Source of the DNA: Diploptera punctata
Taxonomy: Eukaryota > Arthropoda > Insecta > Blattodea > Blaberidae
DNA: 64,000 nucleotides
Assembly (NCBI GenBank): GCA_030220185.1
Contig: JASPKZ010004951.1
Span: forward strand, 310,001-374,000
Direction: 5' to 3'
Part shown: piece after piece, positions 20,639 to 33,047 of the stretch
Layout: each line of letters begins with the position of its first letter
Position numbering within the stretch: position 1 is the first letter of the stretch
The notes under the pieces: model-generated
Databases searched by the model: none
What the model saw: only the letters and a program-made list of their open reading frames with translations
Told to the model about the DNA's origin: nothing
Position numbers and translations under genes: made by a program

Positions 20639-21583
20639 TCAAAAATTGTTTAGGGTGTTGTGTTTATTTTTACAGTCTTTCCAGTTGTGTTCTTCTGCAC
20701 AGTATGAACACATTTGTTTGATGTTGCAATATTTACTCGTGTGACCGTACCCTAGACACTTTAGACATCTAGTGACAATAATGAAGTCCTCTACTCTGCA
20801 CATGCTCCACTTTAATTTTATTCTCTGTAGGGTTAGCAACTTTCTCCTTATGTTAGGGCTGACTTGAATTACTAAATGCCTAGAGTCTTCAAAAGTAGCC
20901 TTAGTGAACTTTACGTCTATTGTTGGATTCTCTATATCTGTCAGGTCATTTTGCTGCAGTATTATGTCTTTAACTTCAGCATCGTCTATATGCCGTGGCA
21001 CGAATTTTAATATTAAAGCGGGGAGTTTTTTCTTGGGGCGCTCTATGGACAGTGAGTTTTGTTTCTTTAATTCATTTTCCAGGATGTCGCGGTCGGTGCT
21101 ATTATCGCATTCTACAACATAAAGTATTATTACTTAGTTTCTTCATTTTGTTTACTCCGACCTTTAATGATTTAGGGTCTACAGTTTCTCTTATGAGCTG
21201 TTTTATGTTGTCTGGATTCATAGTGGGGTCAGTCGGCTTGATGATGAGGCTAGCTGTTTTAGTAGGTTGGCCGCTGCTAGGTGGCAGGAAGTGGTGGGTC
21301 GGTGTATAATAGTTACTAGTGGCACCAACAGATGTCGCTAGTTGTTCACTATACAAGCGTGGAGTTTCCTTCTCAACGGAAGTTAATGCCTTTTTCAAAG
21401 AACTTTCGAGACCCAAAAACATCCACTGAGCCTATTTAAAAGATTATTTATTTCACTTACTGAGTTTATGGCCTCTTCCTTAAGAGTTTTATCCATGTTG
21501 CTCCTCGATTTGAGAGCTTGTTGTACCTTGTTTACGTGTTCTAATATCACAGTCACTAACTCACTTCCAGCTTCTTCCGCCAT
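20639..21583 (-). pseudogene. LOA-like ORF1 (gag-like), frameshifted
   Basis: The ATG at 21583 starts MAEEAGSELVTVILEHV (coiled-coil-like start). The frame shifts near 21400, continues through PSSGQPTKTASLIIKP, shifts again near 21100, and resumes at 21001-20639 with VPRHIDDAEVKDIIL. That last part has a PRE_C2HC/RRM-like fold pattern and two zinc knuckles, CLKCLGYGHTSKYC and CSYCAEEHNWKDC. It acts as the nucleic-acid chaperone of the retroelement particle. At least two frameshifts and a downstream insertion inactivate it. Confidence 0.8.
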
Positions 21584-21593
21584 CTTGGGTTCT

Positions 21594-22033
21594 TATGTCT
21601 TCAAGCCACAGTTAGTCCAAAAGCATTCAAGACTGAAAGTGTATAAAACACTGGCTCTTCCAACTCTTTTGTATGGTAGAGAAGTATGGACGTTGAAACA
21701 GAAGGATATACAGAGACTTAGATCTGCTGAAATGAGATATCTTCGGAGGACTGCAGGATACACACTACTAGATCACAAAAAAAATGAACAATCTTAGAAG
21801 AATTACACATGGAATCTTTAGAAAACAAAATTTCTGATTATAAGTCAAGATGGATACAACATGTTCATCGAATGGAAGATCACAGAATACCCAAACTAAT
21901 GTTAAGATATCAACCTGCAGGAAGAAGAAGACCAGGACGTCCACTCAAAAGACTTCTGGATGGTGTTTCTCTTGAGGCCGAAACAGGTCAACAAATGGCC
22001 TAAATTCGTGAATGTACTATGATGATGATGATG
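21594..22033 (+). pseudogene. RTE-like non-LTR relic, right part
   Basis: Continues the copy cut at 16642: RLKVYKTLALPTLLYG, EVWTLKQKDIQRLRSAEMRY, LRRTAGYTLLDHKKNE, then after a frameshift RWIQHVHRMEDHRIPKLML and GRRRPGRPLKRL. It ends in a (GAT)n tail at 22019-22035. The join across the LOA-like element keeps the order of conserved blocks, with a few bases lost. Confidence 0.8.
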
Positions 22034-22259
22034 AAATTATGTGTTTATTATTTAACAAAGAGTTATAATTATCTGTGGGTTCCATACGATTCTAACAGAT
22101 AACGGTGTAAGGTAATTGGTTTATTATTTAACCAGGTGGCTGTGCTTTTTGTTGCAACCGCGAATTTCAGTTGAATTACAAATATTGATTATTTCATAAT
22201 TTAAGTGTGTTCAGTGTTTATTTTATTTTCAATACATTGATAATAATATTAATGTCGTG
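22034..22259. other. Unassigned AT-rich stretch
   Basis: Nothing recognised. It could be the 5' UTR of the gag-like fragment that follows. Confidence 0.3.
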
Positions 22260-22840
22260 TGTTAGTATTAGTTTTAAGTAATCTGGCTGAAAGACAGCAA
22301 CTTAATTTAAATTTAACTGGACCGAGAAGGGACACTGAACAATATGGCGACGTTCTAGTGACCATGAATGGTAAGATATCAAGTGAATTTCCGCAAATTG
22401 TTATAGGCCTATGTGACATAAATCTTACATTTAAGAATAATGTCAATTTAATAACATATGAAGGTCCAAAGGAACGGGATAACAGAACTGTAAGTAAGTA
22501 TGTTAGTTATAATAATATGCCTAATATTACAGAAACAATCTCCATGCCTCAATTCAATGTCTATACAGAGACATCTTGATGATGATGACAATCCAAACTG
22601 CCAACAAGTTTCGTAGAAAAAACAAAACTATAATGAAATCAGTAAGCCTCCTCAAAATATTCCATCAATAAATGTATATAATCCTTATGATACACTTATG
22701 GATGATACTGAGAATGTAGACAACATAAATTCATCTCAATCAACAAAACCACTTCCACATAAACCACCACCCATATTTATATCGGGTGTAGTTAACGTAC
22801 CAGAACTAAAAACAATTGTGTAAAGCAAAAACTTTCTGAT
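22260..22840 (+). pseudogene. Non-LTR gag (ORF1) fragment
   Basis: After a stretch with NLNLTGPRRDTEQYGDVLVT, a later frame reads KPPQNIPSINVYNPYDTL, then KPLPHKPPPIFISGVVNV, followed by PELKTIV and a stop. The PPPIFI-G-V-N-(x)-L block is typical of the start of the RNA-binding part in I- and Jockey-type gags. The C-terminal knuckles and ORF2 are missing. The sequence after 22860 is Helitron-like, so it was truncated there. Confidence 0.5.
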
Positions 22841-22859
22841 TTAGATTTCTCACTTAGTT

Positions 22860-22910
22860 TACTACAACATAATTTAACGTATACCTTAGCCACAGCAACG
22901 CGTGGCCGGG

Positions 22911-22944
<34 letters not shown>

Positions 22945-23118
22945 TATAACAAAGTCGGATTAGTTACGCTATTTATAACTCATGAACGGCTGGACCGATT
23001 TTTATGATCTTTGATTTGTTGGATTACTTTCCGCCCCAATAGCAGATAACTATTAAAACATCGGAAAAATTAACGTAAAAATATTTAAAGGCGATACGAC
23101 GTTCGCCGGGCCCAGCTT
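22860..23118. mobile_element. Helitron-like termini and a 190-bp mini-element
   Basis: At 22888-22912, TAGCCACAGCAACGCGTGGC with CGGG is, on the minus strand, a hairpin followed by CTAAGG, close to a Helitron 3' end. From 22925 a separate short element has CATGAACGGCTGGACCGATT and ends GATACGACGTTCGCCGGGCC with CAGCTTG, where CAGCTAGT is expected. Neither has coding capacity. Confidence 0.45.
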
Positions 23119-24443
23119 GTATGTATATATATATTTCCGCTACGCAACATTTAAAGTTTTTATTGAAAGTATAAATTTCGTCACAAAGCAATAACAAATA
23201 TTGGCGTAATAAATAACTTACGTTGCGGAGCAACGCCACTGAATGTGAAGTTGAAAAAGTAAGTTTTTAATCCGAATTTAGTAAAATATAAATATTTCAC
23301 AGATTAAATCTATTTATAACCGTAAATTTGTGGGATGAAATATTCGCGACACTTCCTTTATCAGGTAAATACTAAATACATTTATAAATACCATATTTTT
23401 CATAGATTAAATGTTTGAAAATATATTACGTGTAGTATATTCACATTTGAAAGCTAACTGCTTACACATTATAATATGAAATTAGAAATGCTCTGTTTTA
23501 TGTATTTTTAGATAAGAATATGTTATTCTAGTTACAAACGTAACATTGAAATGAATATATTCCTTCTTGTAATGTATATATACAAATACATTCTTCTCTG
23601 TTTGTCTCGCATAATGGAATTAGTTGCAATTATTTTTTATTATTTACTAGCTAATACCGGCGTGCTCTGCTACGCCTAAATAAATTAAAATTAATGCGAT
23701 TTTTATGCTTAGTTGTATAAGTAAATGGAAAAATAATTATAAATTTACATTTTTTAGACACCCAGTGCTCATTATCCGGTGTTGCTCACGATTATACTCA
23801 TCCTGATCTTCTTGGCATAAATTAGCTGAAAGACAAAATTCGTTATCGAGAGTTAGCCGTAAAAAATACCCGCCATGTTCTGCTATGCTTGCACAAGAAT
23901 CTACGTACTTGTCTCGTACTTCTTGGCATCAATAAAAAAACAAAAATGGCTATTGTGAGTTATCCGTAAGAGTCAATACTAATAAAATGCATGTCAAATT
24001 CCGTTGAGGTGAATTAATTTTATATAGCTACACCATTTTAACAAATTTGAGGACGAGGGCACCTGCCGCAACAGGTATATTTCAATATTTAACTATATTC
24101 TTATATACGTAAGAGATAAACAGATGCTGTCGCGGACGTTTTTGTAGAGCGTTTTGAGATATTCAATTCTGTGTACATTAATTTTCGGTATTTGTTATGA
24201 TTTAGGCAGAGTATGCCATTTAAGCGTCTAAAGAGCTACATTTTTTACGTTTTCCACTACAAATGCCGATTTTTAAGGGTGTAGGAGTTGAGTATCAGAA
24301 CTGTTTTATAGCCTATGTTCATCCCGGGATTCTCCTGAACATTTTGCAAAAAACAGCATCATAATCGGAACAATGGTATGGCCGCGCATAAAGTACGGAC
24401 AAACAAACAAACATACAATCATTCATTTTTATATTATTTATAT

Positions 24444-24525
<82 letters not shown>

Positions 24526-25473
24526 TAAGAATACGTTTCTTTTATATAACCTCTGAATAATGCATTTTTTAAAATCATTATTTTATGAAAAACGTTATTA
24601 AATAAAATTAATTTACTCAGCAATTACAAACAATGAATGATTTTGTTTTTGTTTTAAATTATATTTAGATATTAAAAAGGATTTTAAAGTAGAGACTTTT
24701 TTCATATTTATTATTTACTAGAGGTCGCACAGCGGCCTAAATTCTAGCACTTTTTTTTAAATTTTGTCACAAATACGTCATTTATGCACATTCATTTTTG
24801 GATTTATTTAAAAAATACGAACGGTAGGAAAATGTATGCTACTACTACTACTACTACTTCATCTACTATCTAAAAATGAATGTTTGTTTGTTCGTACTTT
24901 TTGCGCGGCCACACCGTTGATCCGATTGTGATGGGTGTTTTTTTTTTTGCAAAATGTTCAAGAAATTCCCGGGATGAAATAGGGCTATAAGAGAGTTCAG
25001 ATACTCAACTCCTACACCCTTTAAAAACACCCCTTGTAATGAAAAACATCAAAAGTCCCTTTTTTACCCTTAAATGGCTTACGTTGCCTAAACCATAACA
25101 AATACACAAAATGACTACTGTACACAGAATTGAATATCTCAAAAAACTGGACAGAAGAGTCCGCGAGGCAGCGTATGTTTTATCTTTTAAGGATAACTCA
25201 CGATATCTATTCATTTTTTCTTTTATTTATGCCAAATAAATTGGGATGCGTAGATTTCCGGGCAACGCCGGGTAATCAGCACGGGATATCTAAAATATTT
25301 AGAATATAAATTTATTTTTATTTTTCCTTTTACTTATTCAGCAAAAAAAAAAAGAAACACATTATCATCTATTTAGGTGTAGCAGCGCACGCTGAGTATT
25401 AGCTAATATAAATATATCTTACCATGTCATATTTAGCTTACATTGCCCAAAGTGAAAAATGTAATTATAACAT

Positions 25474-25526
<53 letters not shown>

Positions 25527-25620
25527 ATTATGTTTGTGTGTGCATTGAATTGATAATTAACATACATATATTTCCGCTAGGCAACATTTAACGTTTTTAT
25601 TAAAAATATAAATATCGGAA
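23119..25620 (+). repeat. Macro-repeat block 2 (2.5-kb Helitron-like unit, plus orientation)
   Basis: Same order as block 1: TTCCGCTACGCAACATTTA spacer, inverted type II element (about 23644-24430; CTAGT on the minus strand at its end), (TA)n, hairpin GAGGTCGCACAGCGGCC at 24720, then a type I element from about 24862 (TC then TACTATCTAAAAATGAATG) to ATTAGCTAAT near 25407. Just over one unit. The interior is undisturbed, so it is a good reference copy. Confidence 0.75.
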
Positions 25621-26145
25621 CGTAGCATGATGAAGTAATTCTCTTCATGCCCGATTTTATACTAACATCTTGAAGAAGGATTTGTGTCCCAAAAATAATT
25701 ACTGGTTCAGATTGGATCTAATTTTCGGTAGAGCCTGATTCTCTTCTTAAGGTCGGAAGTTGGTACAGTGGATTGGTAAACACTGCAAAACACAAAAAAA
25801 TAAGTTTCTTGTAAAATATTTGGAAATTTATTCACTTCTTAAGTTCCTAGCAGATTCAGTAAATGTGGTGGTATTATTCTTCATCGTGATTTAAAATCAA
25901 ATGATTTTATTTTCTTAAATCTATTATTCTTCTTGTATTAAATATTACATTTTATCAGGAGGGCTCTTCTTGCTTCTATCGTTGATGAAAATTGTATGCA
26001 GAATGAATATTGTTGTTCTTTTATAATTTTAAGACTATTATTAAGTAATTCCGATCTATTTTCAACCTTACTGTTATTATTCTCTCATTCACATATTTGT
26101 AGCTTATTATTTTTTATCTCCATTTGCTATTAATTAGTATAGCTA
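25621..26145. other. Unassigned AT-rich stretch
   Basis: No frame or repeat end recognised. Confidence 0.35.
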
Positions 26146-26149
26146 CACC

Positions 26150-26265
26150 ATTGCAAGCTCTTCTATCTTAACGTCCTCGGAAGAGATGGTCTTAGATCTA
26201 TTAGTGAAGACGGAACAGGCAACTCTTGCCTAAACCAGGAAGTGAAGAAGAAAAAGACCATTATT
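26150..26265 (+). mobile_element. 3' remnant of an RTE-like non-LTR element
   Basis: A short frame reads RPRKRW and then a tail like that of the copy at 38870-38945 (ACAGGCAACTCTTGCCTAAA versus AACAGGCCTTGGCCTAAT). It ends in a GAA-rich tail. Only the last 115 bp survive. Confidence 0.5.
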
Positions 26266-27485
26266 ACATCACATGATATTATTTTACTAAAATGTTGTTG
26301 GTTATTAGTTATTTAGGTATAAGGTTTAATGTGATTTGTTAAATAAGAAAGTTAATTGTTTTAACATCCAATCAGAGTTTAGTTTATTTTCATTTTAGAA
26401 TATGAAGTTATGCAAGTGTTCTTATTACAGTTATAACAGAAGTTTTTAATATTTTGAGAACAATGACTTAAAACAATTTTTAAAAGCATTATTTACAAAA
26501 ACCGTTATGTAGTACAATTTCTTTAATTGTTACTGAGACATTTTTATTCAACAATAACCAACAATGAATTATTTAGATGTTTTAATGTATTTAAGTTTTA
26601 TTTAAATATTAAAAGAAATTTAAAATACAAAATTATTAACTTTAACTTTCATACTTATTATGATCTTAAAATTCTGCTTTATATGCCCCTAATGATTTTT
26701 GTTTTGTTTCCACTAGGAAGATCAAAAAAGTGATCATTCCCCAAGAAATATTAATTTAATTAATTAATTTTTAATATAACTTATTTGCTTGGAATAGATA
26801 TACATTTATATACACATACAATGAAATTAACACTTTAAATATTTCCATTTTTTCCTGAAAGAGAAATAATTACATTGACAGCAATGACAATCACCTTTCA
26901 TTACAGAACACAAAATCTCAAAATCAGATATACAAATATTGTTACAACAATCAATCATTTTATACTTAACATTATGTAATTAATAATCAATTTATTCATT
27001 TTAATTAAAGATATCTATCTATACACTTTTTTTCAATCTTCCACACAATATTCATATTATTATAATTGTATCTTGTTAAAGGTACAGTTTTAGCTAAAAT
27101 CGTATCTCCAATTTTCTTTGACTCACAATATTCTGCTTCAACATATCTCTTTTACATTCATATCACATATTCTACTTTACTCAGAATTATTTTAATAGTA
27201 AATATCAACTTGTCTATTACTTACATATCTCAACTTTTAATTTAATTTCAAGCTACTCATCTCAATTTTGTTCATTACATCTCACGCTACATATCCCATT
27301 TTTTTTCATTACATCTCACGCTTCATATCTTTTATTTTCTTTTTTATTTCATCTCACGCTACATATCTCAATATTTCATTTATTAGGGGTACACATTTTA
27401 GAATCAAGTCGTCTGATTGTTTTCTAATGTTAAGCGGAATTTACGAGCTTTTGATCTTAATCGGTTCATGTTCTATGACCTTGAA
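26266..27485. other. AT-rich region with a diverged macro-repeat piece and a short tandem repeat
   Basis: 26480-26640 is a much-diverged piece of the 2.5-kb unit (TTTACAAAAACCGTTATG). At 27280-27375, ATCTCACGCT(A/T)CATATC occurs three times at about 30-45-bp spacing. No gene seen. Confidence 0.45.
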
Positions 27486-28730
27486 TTAGTATTCAAAATA
27501 ATTGCACAATCCAGATTTATTAGAAAACGAGTCTTTATTTTTCATCAAAATATCATGTAATCTGCCTTTCTTTTGTTCAGAAATTCCATGCGTGTTGGTT
27601 ATCTTTTCTCTTATCAGTTGACAAAAATCGTCTCCCTTGTCATCTACCATGCACATGAGAAGAGGAACTTCTTTGTTTTCCATACAGTCGGCTTATTTTT
27701 CACCTATACGCTTATATTTTTGAATATTATTTAATAATATTGAAGTGTGGAATTATTACACAGGAATTCATTATTATACACATGAATATCTTCATTCGTG
27801 GTTTCTTGGGTCATATCCCCATCTTCATTATTTCTATCACATTCTTCTACATTTATGATTTTTTTAATGAAAATGTGCTCCTCTTTTACCAAATTTTATT
27901 GTCTACTAATATTCTGAATCTCCTCAAATTCTCTGGCAAATGGTACGACAATTCTATTATTTGTCTGGTTGCTTAGTGACATATTATAATTCTCAAAGTT
28001 AATGATAGCTCTGTACTGATCTAAGATGTCGCATCCAATTAGAATATCACATGATAAGTAAGATGATATTAAACAAATAACTTTAAATTTAGTCGTACAG
28101 ATATTTACTTCTAATAAACACTGAAATTTAATAGGTCACTTCTTCTTTCCAATAGCTAGGGTGCAGTATACCCCATTAATCCTTACTATGTTGATATTAT
28201 TTCCTCTAGAAATTAAGGTATTGTAAAATTTCTGATCAATTATTGTGTTAGAACATCCGCTGCCTGCAATACCAATAATCTCCAATCCGCAAATATTTAA
28301 TTTTAGCTTAATTGGACGACCAATAATATTTGATTCCCTAGTATTCTTTTTAATTCTTTATTATCCATGGAAATGTTTATATTATTAATAATTCTTCTTT
28401 TATTACCATTATCATTATTAATGCCTGTTGGTTTAAATTTTGATAACATTTCTACAGGATCGAAGCTATTGTTGACCCCTAATTTTAGACAAGTTGAGAT
28501 ACGCAACGGAGTCCCTGACGTATGTAATTGGCATTTAAATTCTGAGGTATTATTCTATTCACTTCAGCTTCAACCCTGTTGTTATCATTTGTTAACACAA
28601 GCTCATGATTATTAATTGTATTAGAATTTATTCCAGTCTCATTATGTCTAAAACCATTTTCATTTTGAGGACTTGTATTATTTACATATTCTTGCCTAAC
28701 AAAGTATCCTTCTCTTTGATTATTGTAAGA
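27486..28730 (-). pseudogene. Ty3/gypsy-like LTR retrotransposon pol fragment, decayed
   Basis: Minus-strand reading gives, in order: a basic Gly/Asn-rich gag end (28730-28480), a protease-like segment with LEIIGIAGSGCSNTIID where a D-T/S-G triad is expected (the Asp is lost, near 28250), CDILIGCDILDQYRAIINF near 28020, and the protease-RT linker at 27683-27486 with HDILMKNKDSFSNKSGLC. The order fits Ty3/gypsy. Several stops and frame changes; no LTRs, RT, RNase H or integrase seen. The region next to it is the 2.5-kb unit. Confidence 0.6.
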
Positions 28731-28907
28731 AAATCCCTTGTAATATTTAAGTATAAATTTAAACAAAACAAAATCATTCATTGTGTGTACTCGCTGAGTA
28801 AATTAATTTTACTTAGATAACGGTTTTTTGTAAAAATAATGTTTTTTAAAAAATTGATTTTATTCAAGGGTTATATAGAAAAAACGTACTCCTATATATT
28901 ATATACG

Positions 28908-28945
<38 letters not shown>

Positions 28946-29462
28946 TAATGTTTGTTTGTTTGTTCGTGCCTTATGCGCGACCATACCGTTCATTCGATTG
29001 TGATGAGTTTTCTTTACAAAATGATCAGGAGATTCCCGGGATGATCATTGGCTACAATAGATATGTGATATTCAACTCCTACACCATTAAAAATCGTCCT
29101 ATATAGTGAAAAACGTGAAAAATGTAGCTCTTTGGACGCTTAATGTCTTACGCTGCCTAAACCATAACAAATACACAAAAATAATGTACATAGAATTGAA
29201 TATTTCAAAAATCTCTACGAAAACGTCCGCGACACTATGTTTATCTCTTACGGATATAAGATAATAGTTAAAAATTGAAATGTACACACTTAGACAAAAA
29301 AAAAGGAGTCATCCGCTGATTCTATCAATCGATCGGGGAACTTCGTGAGCGCTCGCAGAAGCCGTATTCACATCAACACGTTTTCAGTAATTGTACTGGG
29401 TTGTTTGCTAGTTAACGCAGTGCACACTCAAGTAACATAAAAGAGAGCGTTTAACTTAGTGT

Positions 29463-29740
29463 GTTTCTGTGGTGGAGAGGTTTAATAGACATCGTCTCCA
29501 TTCGTAACCTCACGTGTTCGATTCCCGTTATCCTTCTTTTTTTGACTGAATGTTAGAATAGCATTTCGCCTGTATTTTTTTGCAAATGCCCCAGGTTTGT
29601 CTTTCGACATTCCTGGTTTTTCTCCTGGCATGGCGTACTTGTAACCCACTTCTGAGGTTGGGGCGCCTGGAAGGCGGGGTTACGTTGCCCCGATGATATG
29701 ATGGGTGATGATGAAGATGATGACGATGATAATGGTGCGC
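29463..29740 (+). mobile_element. Putative SINE D (tRNA-like head)
   Basis: A box A-like GTGGTGGAGAGGTTTAATAG and a box B-like GTTCGATTCCC (about 29516-29526) are followed by a body with GGCGCCTGGAAGGCGGGGTT and a GATGATGAA-rich tail. Only one copy in the window, so family status is a guess. Confidence 0.4.
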
Positions 29741-29794
29741 CAGGAGTGTCCCTATTCCTAAACTTAATCTAAGATGAATATGAATGATGATGAT

Positions 29795-29976
29795 TGCGAT
29801 GACCTATGATTTCGGGGACCGTTTGGGCCTTAAAGTTTTCCTGACATTTGTCTTACAGGTGAGGAAAAACCCCGATAAAAACCTCACCCAGAAAAACTGT
29901 CCCAACCGAGGATCGAACCCGGGCCCGCTGCGTGACAAGGCAGCACGCTACCCCGAGACCACAGCGGTGGACTCGC
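29795..29976 (-). mobile_element. SINE C, partial copy
   Basis: Keeps the tRNA-Asp-like head (minus strand: CCACCGCTGTGGTCTCGGG) and the GGTTTTTATCGGGGTTTTTC block. It lacks the tail half present at 55102. It joins directly to the GATGATG-rich end of the putative SINE D. Confidence 0.8.
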
Positions 29977-30131
29977 CTGTAATGTAGTTACATATTTAAT
30001 TTTATATTTGAGTTTTATGGCTTTAATGCACACACAAAACACACAAAAACATAAATAAAAAACTTATTCTAATAAGAAAATGAGGAAAGAAAATAATATC
30101 TTCTAAAATGAAAACTTTAACAAAAACAAAA

Positions 30132-30364
30132 TCAATATCGGGTGTATGAATCCTCAGCATCTATTACCGCCCTCAATCTGCGGAGCATTGATGCAATAAA
30201 ATGTCTACAGGCACGTGAACAATCGGCTACAGCATCCCAAGCGTCTTGAATTTGTGTATATAAGGCATCTTTCGTCTTTCGTGCATCTGCAGGCCAATTA
30301 GAGTTCATCCATATTTTCATCTTAGCCCACACATTTTCGACTGGATTCAAATCTGGTGAACAGC
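30132..30364 (-). pseudogene. Tc1-like transposase C-terminal fragment
   Basis: The minus-strand frame begins with SPDLNPVENVWAKMK (after reading past the edge), where the Glu of VEN is the third catalytic acid. It ends in LRRLRAVIDAEDSYTRY, a typical C-terminus. It is a different subfamily from the copy at 13881, with no terminal repeats nearby. About 75 residues remain. Confidence 0.75.
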
Positions 30365-30374
30365 GAAATTTGAT

Positions 30375-30650
30375 TTGCCTTTTCCTTTAACAATCAAATC
30401 AAATTACGCTAAACACATTTCAGAAAGCGGCCACAGTTTCAAAAATATCGATAATACAATGTCAATAACACACGGAGAAGACAACATACAAAAAATTAAT
30501 ATTTTAGAAGAAATCGAAATAATCAAGACGGCCAAGAATACAAAAGTTCTCAACGAAAATATGCCTAATGAGCAAAACCCTATAAAGTTAATTCAATACT
30601 ACTACAACAACTCCAGAAGTTGAAGCATGCATCGAAAGGCCTAGAGTGAA
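30375..30650 (+). pseudogene. Penelope-like GIY-YIG C-terminal fragment, second family
   Basis: Encodes NYAKHISESGHSFKNIDN, then NILEEIEIIKTAKNTKVLNE. This is the S-x-(F/Y)-A-x-H...GH.F.NI...EE.EI pattern found after the GIY-YIG core in Penelope-like or related retroelements. It differs from the 6039-6797 family. Reverse transcriptase is absent and the frame ends after about 82 residues. Confidence 0.5.
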
Positions 30651-30695
30651 ATCAACGAAAATTTTAATAGTTGAGGAAGACGGTAGCATACAAGG

Positions 30696-30742
<47 letters not shown>

Positions 30743-31534
30743 AACAATGTTATAACCTCAACGGTATAAAAAAACAATTATGAAGTATAGATTAATTCAA
30801 ATGTCGAAATAAAATGTATTTTATTCATAAAACGTTTTAACACAAATATCACGAAAAAATACTGCGTAATTGAAGACGCAAACCTGTGATCTTCATTAAC
30901 ATAAACAGTGACCTCATGTTTAACCGCTTACCTATCAGGACACGTAGGAGAGTCTTCAGTTAATACCACATAACACAGAAACTCAGGGACTACACAATTA
31001 TGACTAGCCTCCTAGTTTGAAGCCAGCGCTGTGCCGAGTATGAATTAGAAGAAATGTGCGTTCAAGAGATGACTTATTTTTATTTTTGTCGTAGAGTATA
31101 CTTGTGTCAGGTGTTGTCGTCCTGAACTTTGTTAAAATGGTGTATATAAAACTAAAACACCTCAACGGAATTTGATATGCATTTTATTAGTATTGACTCT
31201 TACGGATAACTCACAATAGCCATTTTTGTGTTCCATTGATGCCAAGAAGATCGAGAAAAGTCCGTAGTTTCTTGTGTAACAATGCAGTACAAGGCGGGTA
31301 TTCTTTTACAGATAACTCACAATAACGAATGTTGTCTTTCAGCTCATTTATACCAAGAATATCGGGTTGAGTAGATTCCCAAGCAACGCCGGATAATCAG
31401 CGCCGGGTATCTAACAAAATATACATTTATAATTATTTTTCCTTTTACTTATTCAACTAAACATAAAAAACACATTATGCCTCTACATAGATAGAACAAT
31501 GACGGGTCGGAGTGAAAGGAAAACAAAGAAGGGA

Positions 31535-31578
<44 letters not shown>

Positions 31579-33013
31579 GCAGGAATATATTTATTACAAT
31601 GTTACGTTTGTAATTAGAATAACATATTCTTATCTAAATATATATAAAATAGAACATTTGAAATTTTATATTTAAATTTGTTATAATGTGTAAGCAGTTA
31701 GCTTTCAAATGTGAACAGTACAACACGTAATAATTATTCAAACATTTATTCTATGATAAATATAGTACTTATCAATCTAATTTAGTATTTACCTCATAAA
31801 GGAAGAGCTGCGCATTATTCATTTCATAAATTTACGGTTATAAATAGATTTAATCTGTGAAATATTTATATTTTAGTAAATTCAAATTAAAAACTTACTT
31901 TTTCAATCTCATAATCAGTGGCATTTCTCCGGAACGTAAGTTATTTATTACGTCAACATTTCTGTTACGGCTTTGTTAGGAAATTTATATTTTTTAATAA
32001 AAACGTTAAATGTTGCATAGCGGAAATATATGTATGTTACTTATTACGTCAATGCACACACACATATTATGTATTATAATTAAATTTTTCACGTTGGGCA
32101 TTGTAAGATTGATATGAAATGATAAGAAATATATATTAGCTAATAGCCGGCTTGCGCTGCTACAACTAAATAGATGATGTGTTTATTTTTGTATTTAGTT
32201 GAATAAGTAAGAGGGAAAATAAATAGAAATATATATTCTTATTATTTTTAGATACCCCGTGCTGATTACCCGGCGTTGCCCGGAAATTGATGCATCCTGA
32301 TTTTCTTGGCATCAATAGAAGACAAAAATTGGATAGATATTGTGAGTTATCCTTAAAAGATAAAAGCATATGCTGTCGCTGGACTTTTCTGTAGAGTGTT
32401 AGAGATATTCAATTCTGTGTACAGTAGTAATGTTGTGTATTTGTTATGGTTTAGGCAGCGTAAGCTATTTAAGGGTAGAAAAGGACTTTTCACGTTTTTC
32501 ACTAGAAAGGGAGTTTTTTAAGGGGGCAGGAGTTGAGTATCTCAAGTCTCTTTAGCCCTGTGTTCATACCGGGAATCTCGTGAACATTTCGCAAAAAAAG
32601 AAAAATCCACCACAATCGGATCAACGACATGGCAGAACATAAAATACGAACAAACAAATTCAATATATTAGATGAAGAAGTAGTAGTAGTATATATTTTC
32701 CTATCGTTCGTATTTTTTAAATAAATCGAAAATTAATGTGTATAAATTACGTATTTTTGAGAAAATTAAAAAAAAATGTTCTAGAATTTCGGCCGCTATG
32801 CGGCCTCTAGTAAATGGTAAATATGAAAAAAGTTTCTATTTTGAAATTATTTTTTTAATATTTAAGTATATCTTTAAAAAATACAAATGATTCATTGTTT
32901 GTACTTGCTGAATAAATTAATTTTTCTTAGATAACGGTACTTGTAAAAAACAATGCTTTTTAAAGAATTGATTTTATTCAAATGTTATAAACAAGAAAAA
33001 CTTACTTCTATAT

Positions 33014-33047
<34 letters not shown>

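Larger units (their letters stand above)
16643..21593 (-). mobile_element. LOA/R1-like non-LTR retrotransposon, nearly complete
   Basis: Minus-strand order: gag-like ORF1 with CCHC knuckles, then APE-type endonuclease, reverse transcriptase, RNase H and a C-terminal Cys/His region, then a short 3' UTR ending in an A-rich tail at about 16643. RNase H downstream of an R1-like endonuclease and a YADD reverse transcriptase fit the LOA group of the I superfamily. The 5' end lies just upstream of the ORF1 ATG at 21583, so the 5' UTR is missing or very short. The frames are broken at a few points only. It is nested in an RTE-like element of opposite orientation. Confidence 0.85.
29285..31095. mobile_element. 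Composite insertion in the macro-repeat
   Basis: The 2.5-kb unit breaks after AAATTGAAATGTACAC and resumes at GTCAGGTGTTGTCG. The 1.8 kb between holds a SINE-like piece, a SINE C fragment, a Tc1-like fragment, a Penelope-like fragment and a (TA)n run at 30694-30738. The 30760-31095 part is unassigned. Confidence 0.6.

Noticed and set aside
21468..21797. 109-codon frame joining antisense ORF1 with RTE sequence
   Set aside because: Its first third is antisense to the LOA-like ORF1; only the part after 21594 is genuine RTE-like coding.
30375..30623. Host gene on the plus strand
   Set aside because: The 82-codon frame matches the tail of GIY-YIG retroelements and lies in a cluster of transposon fragments.
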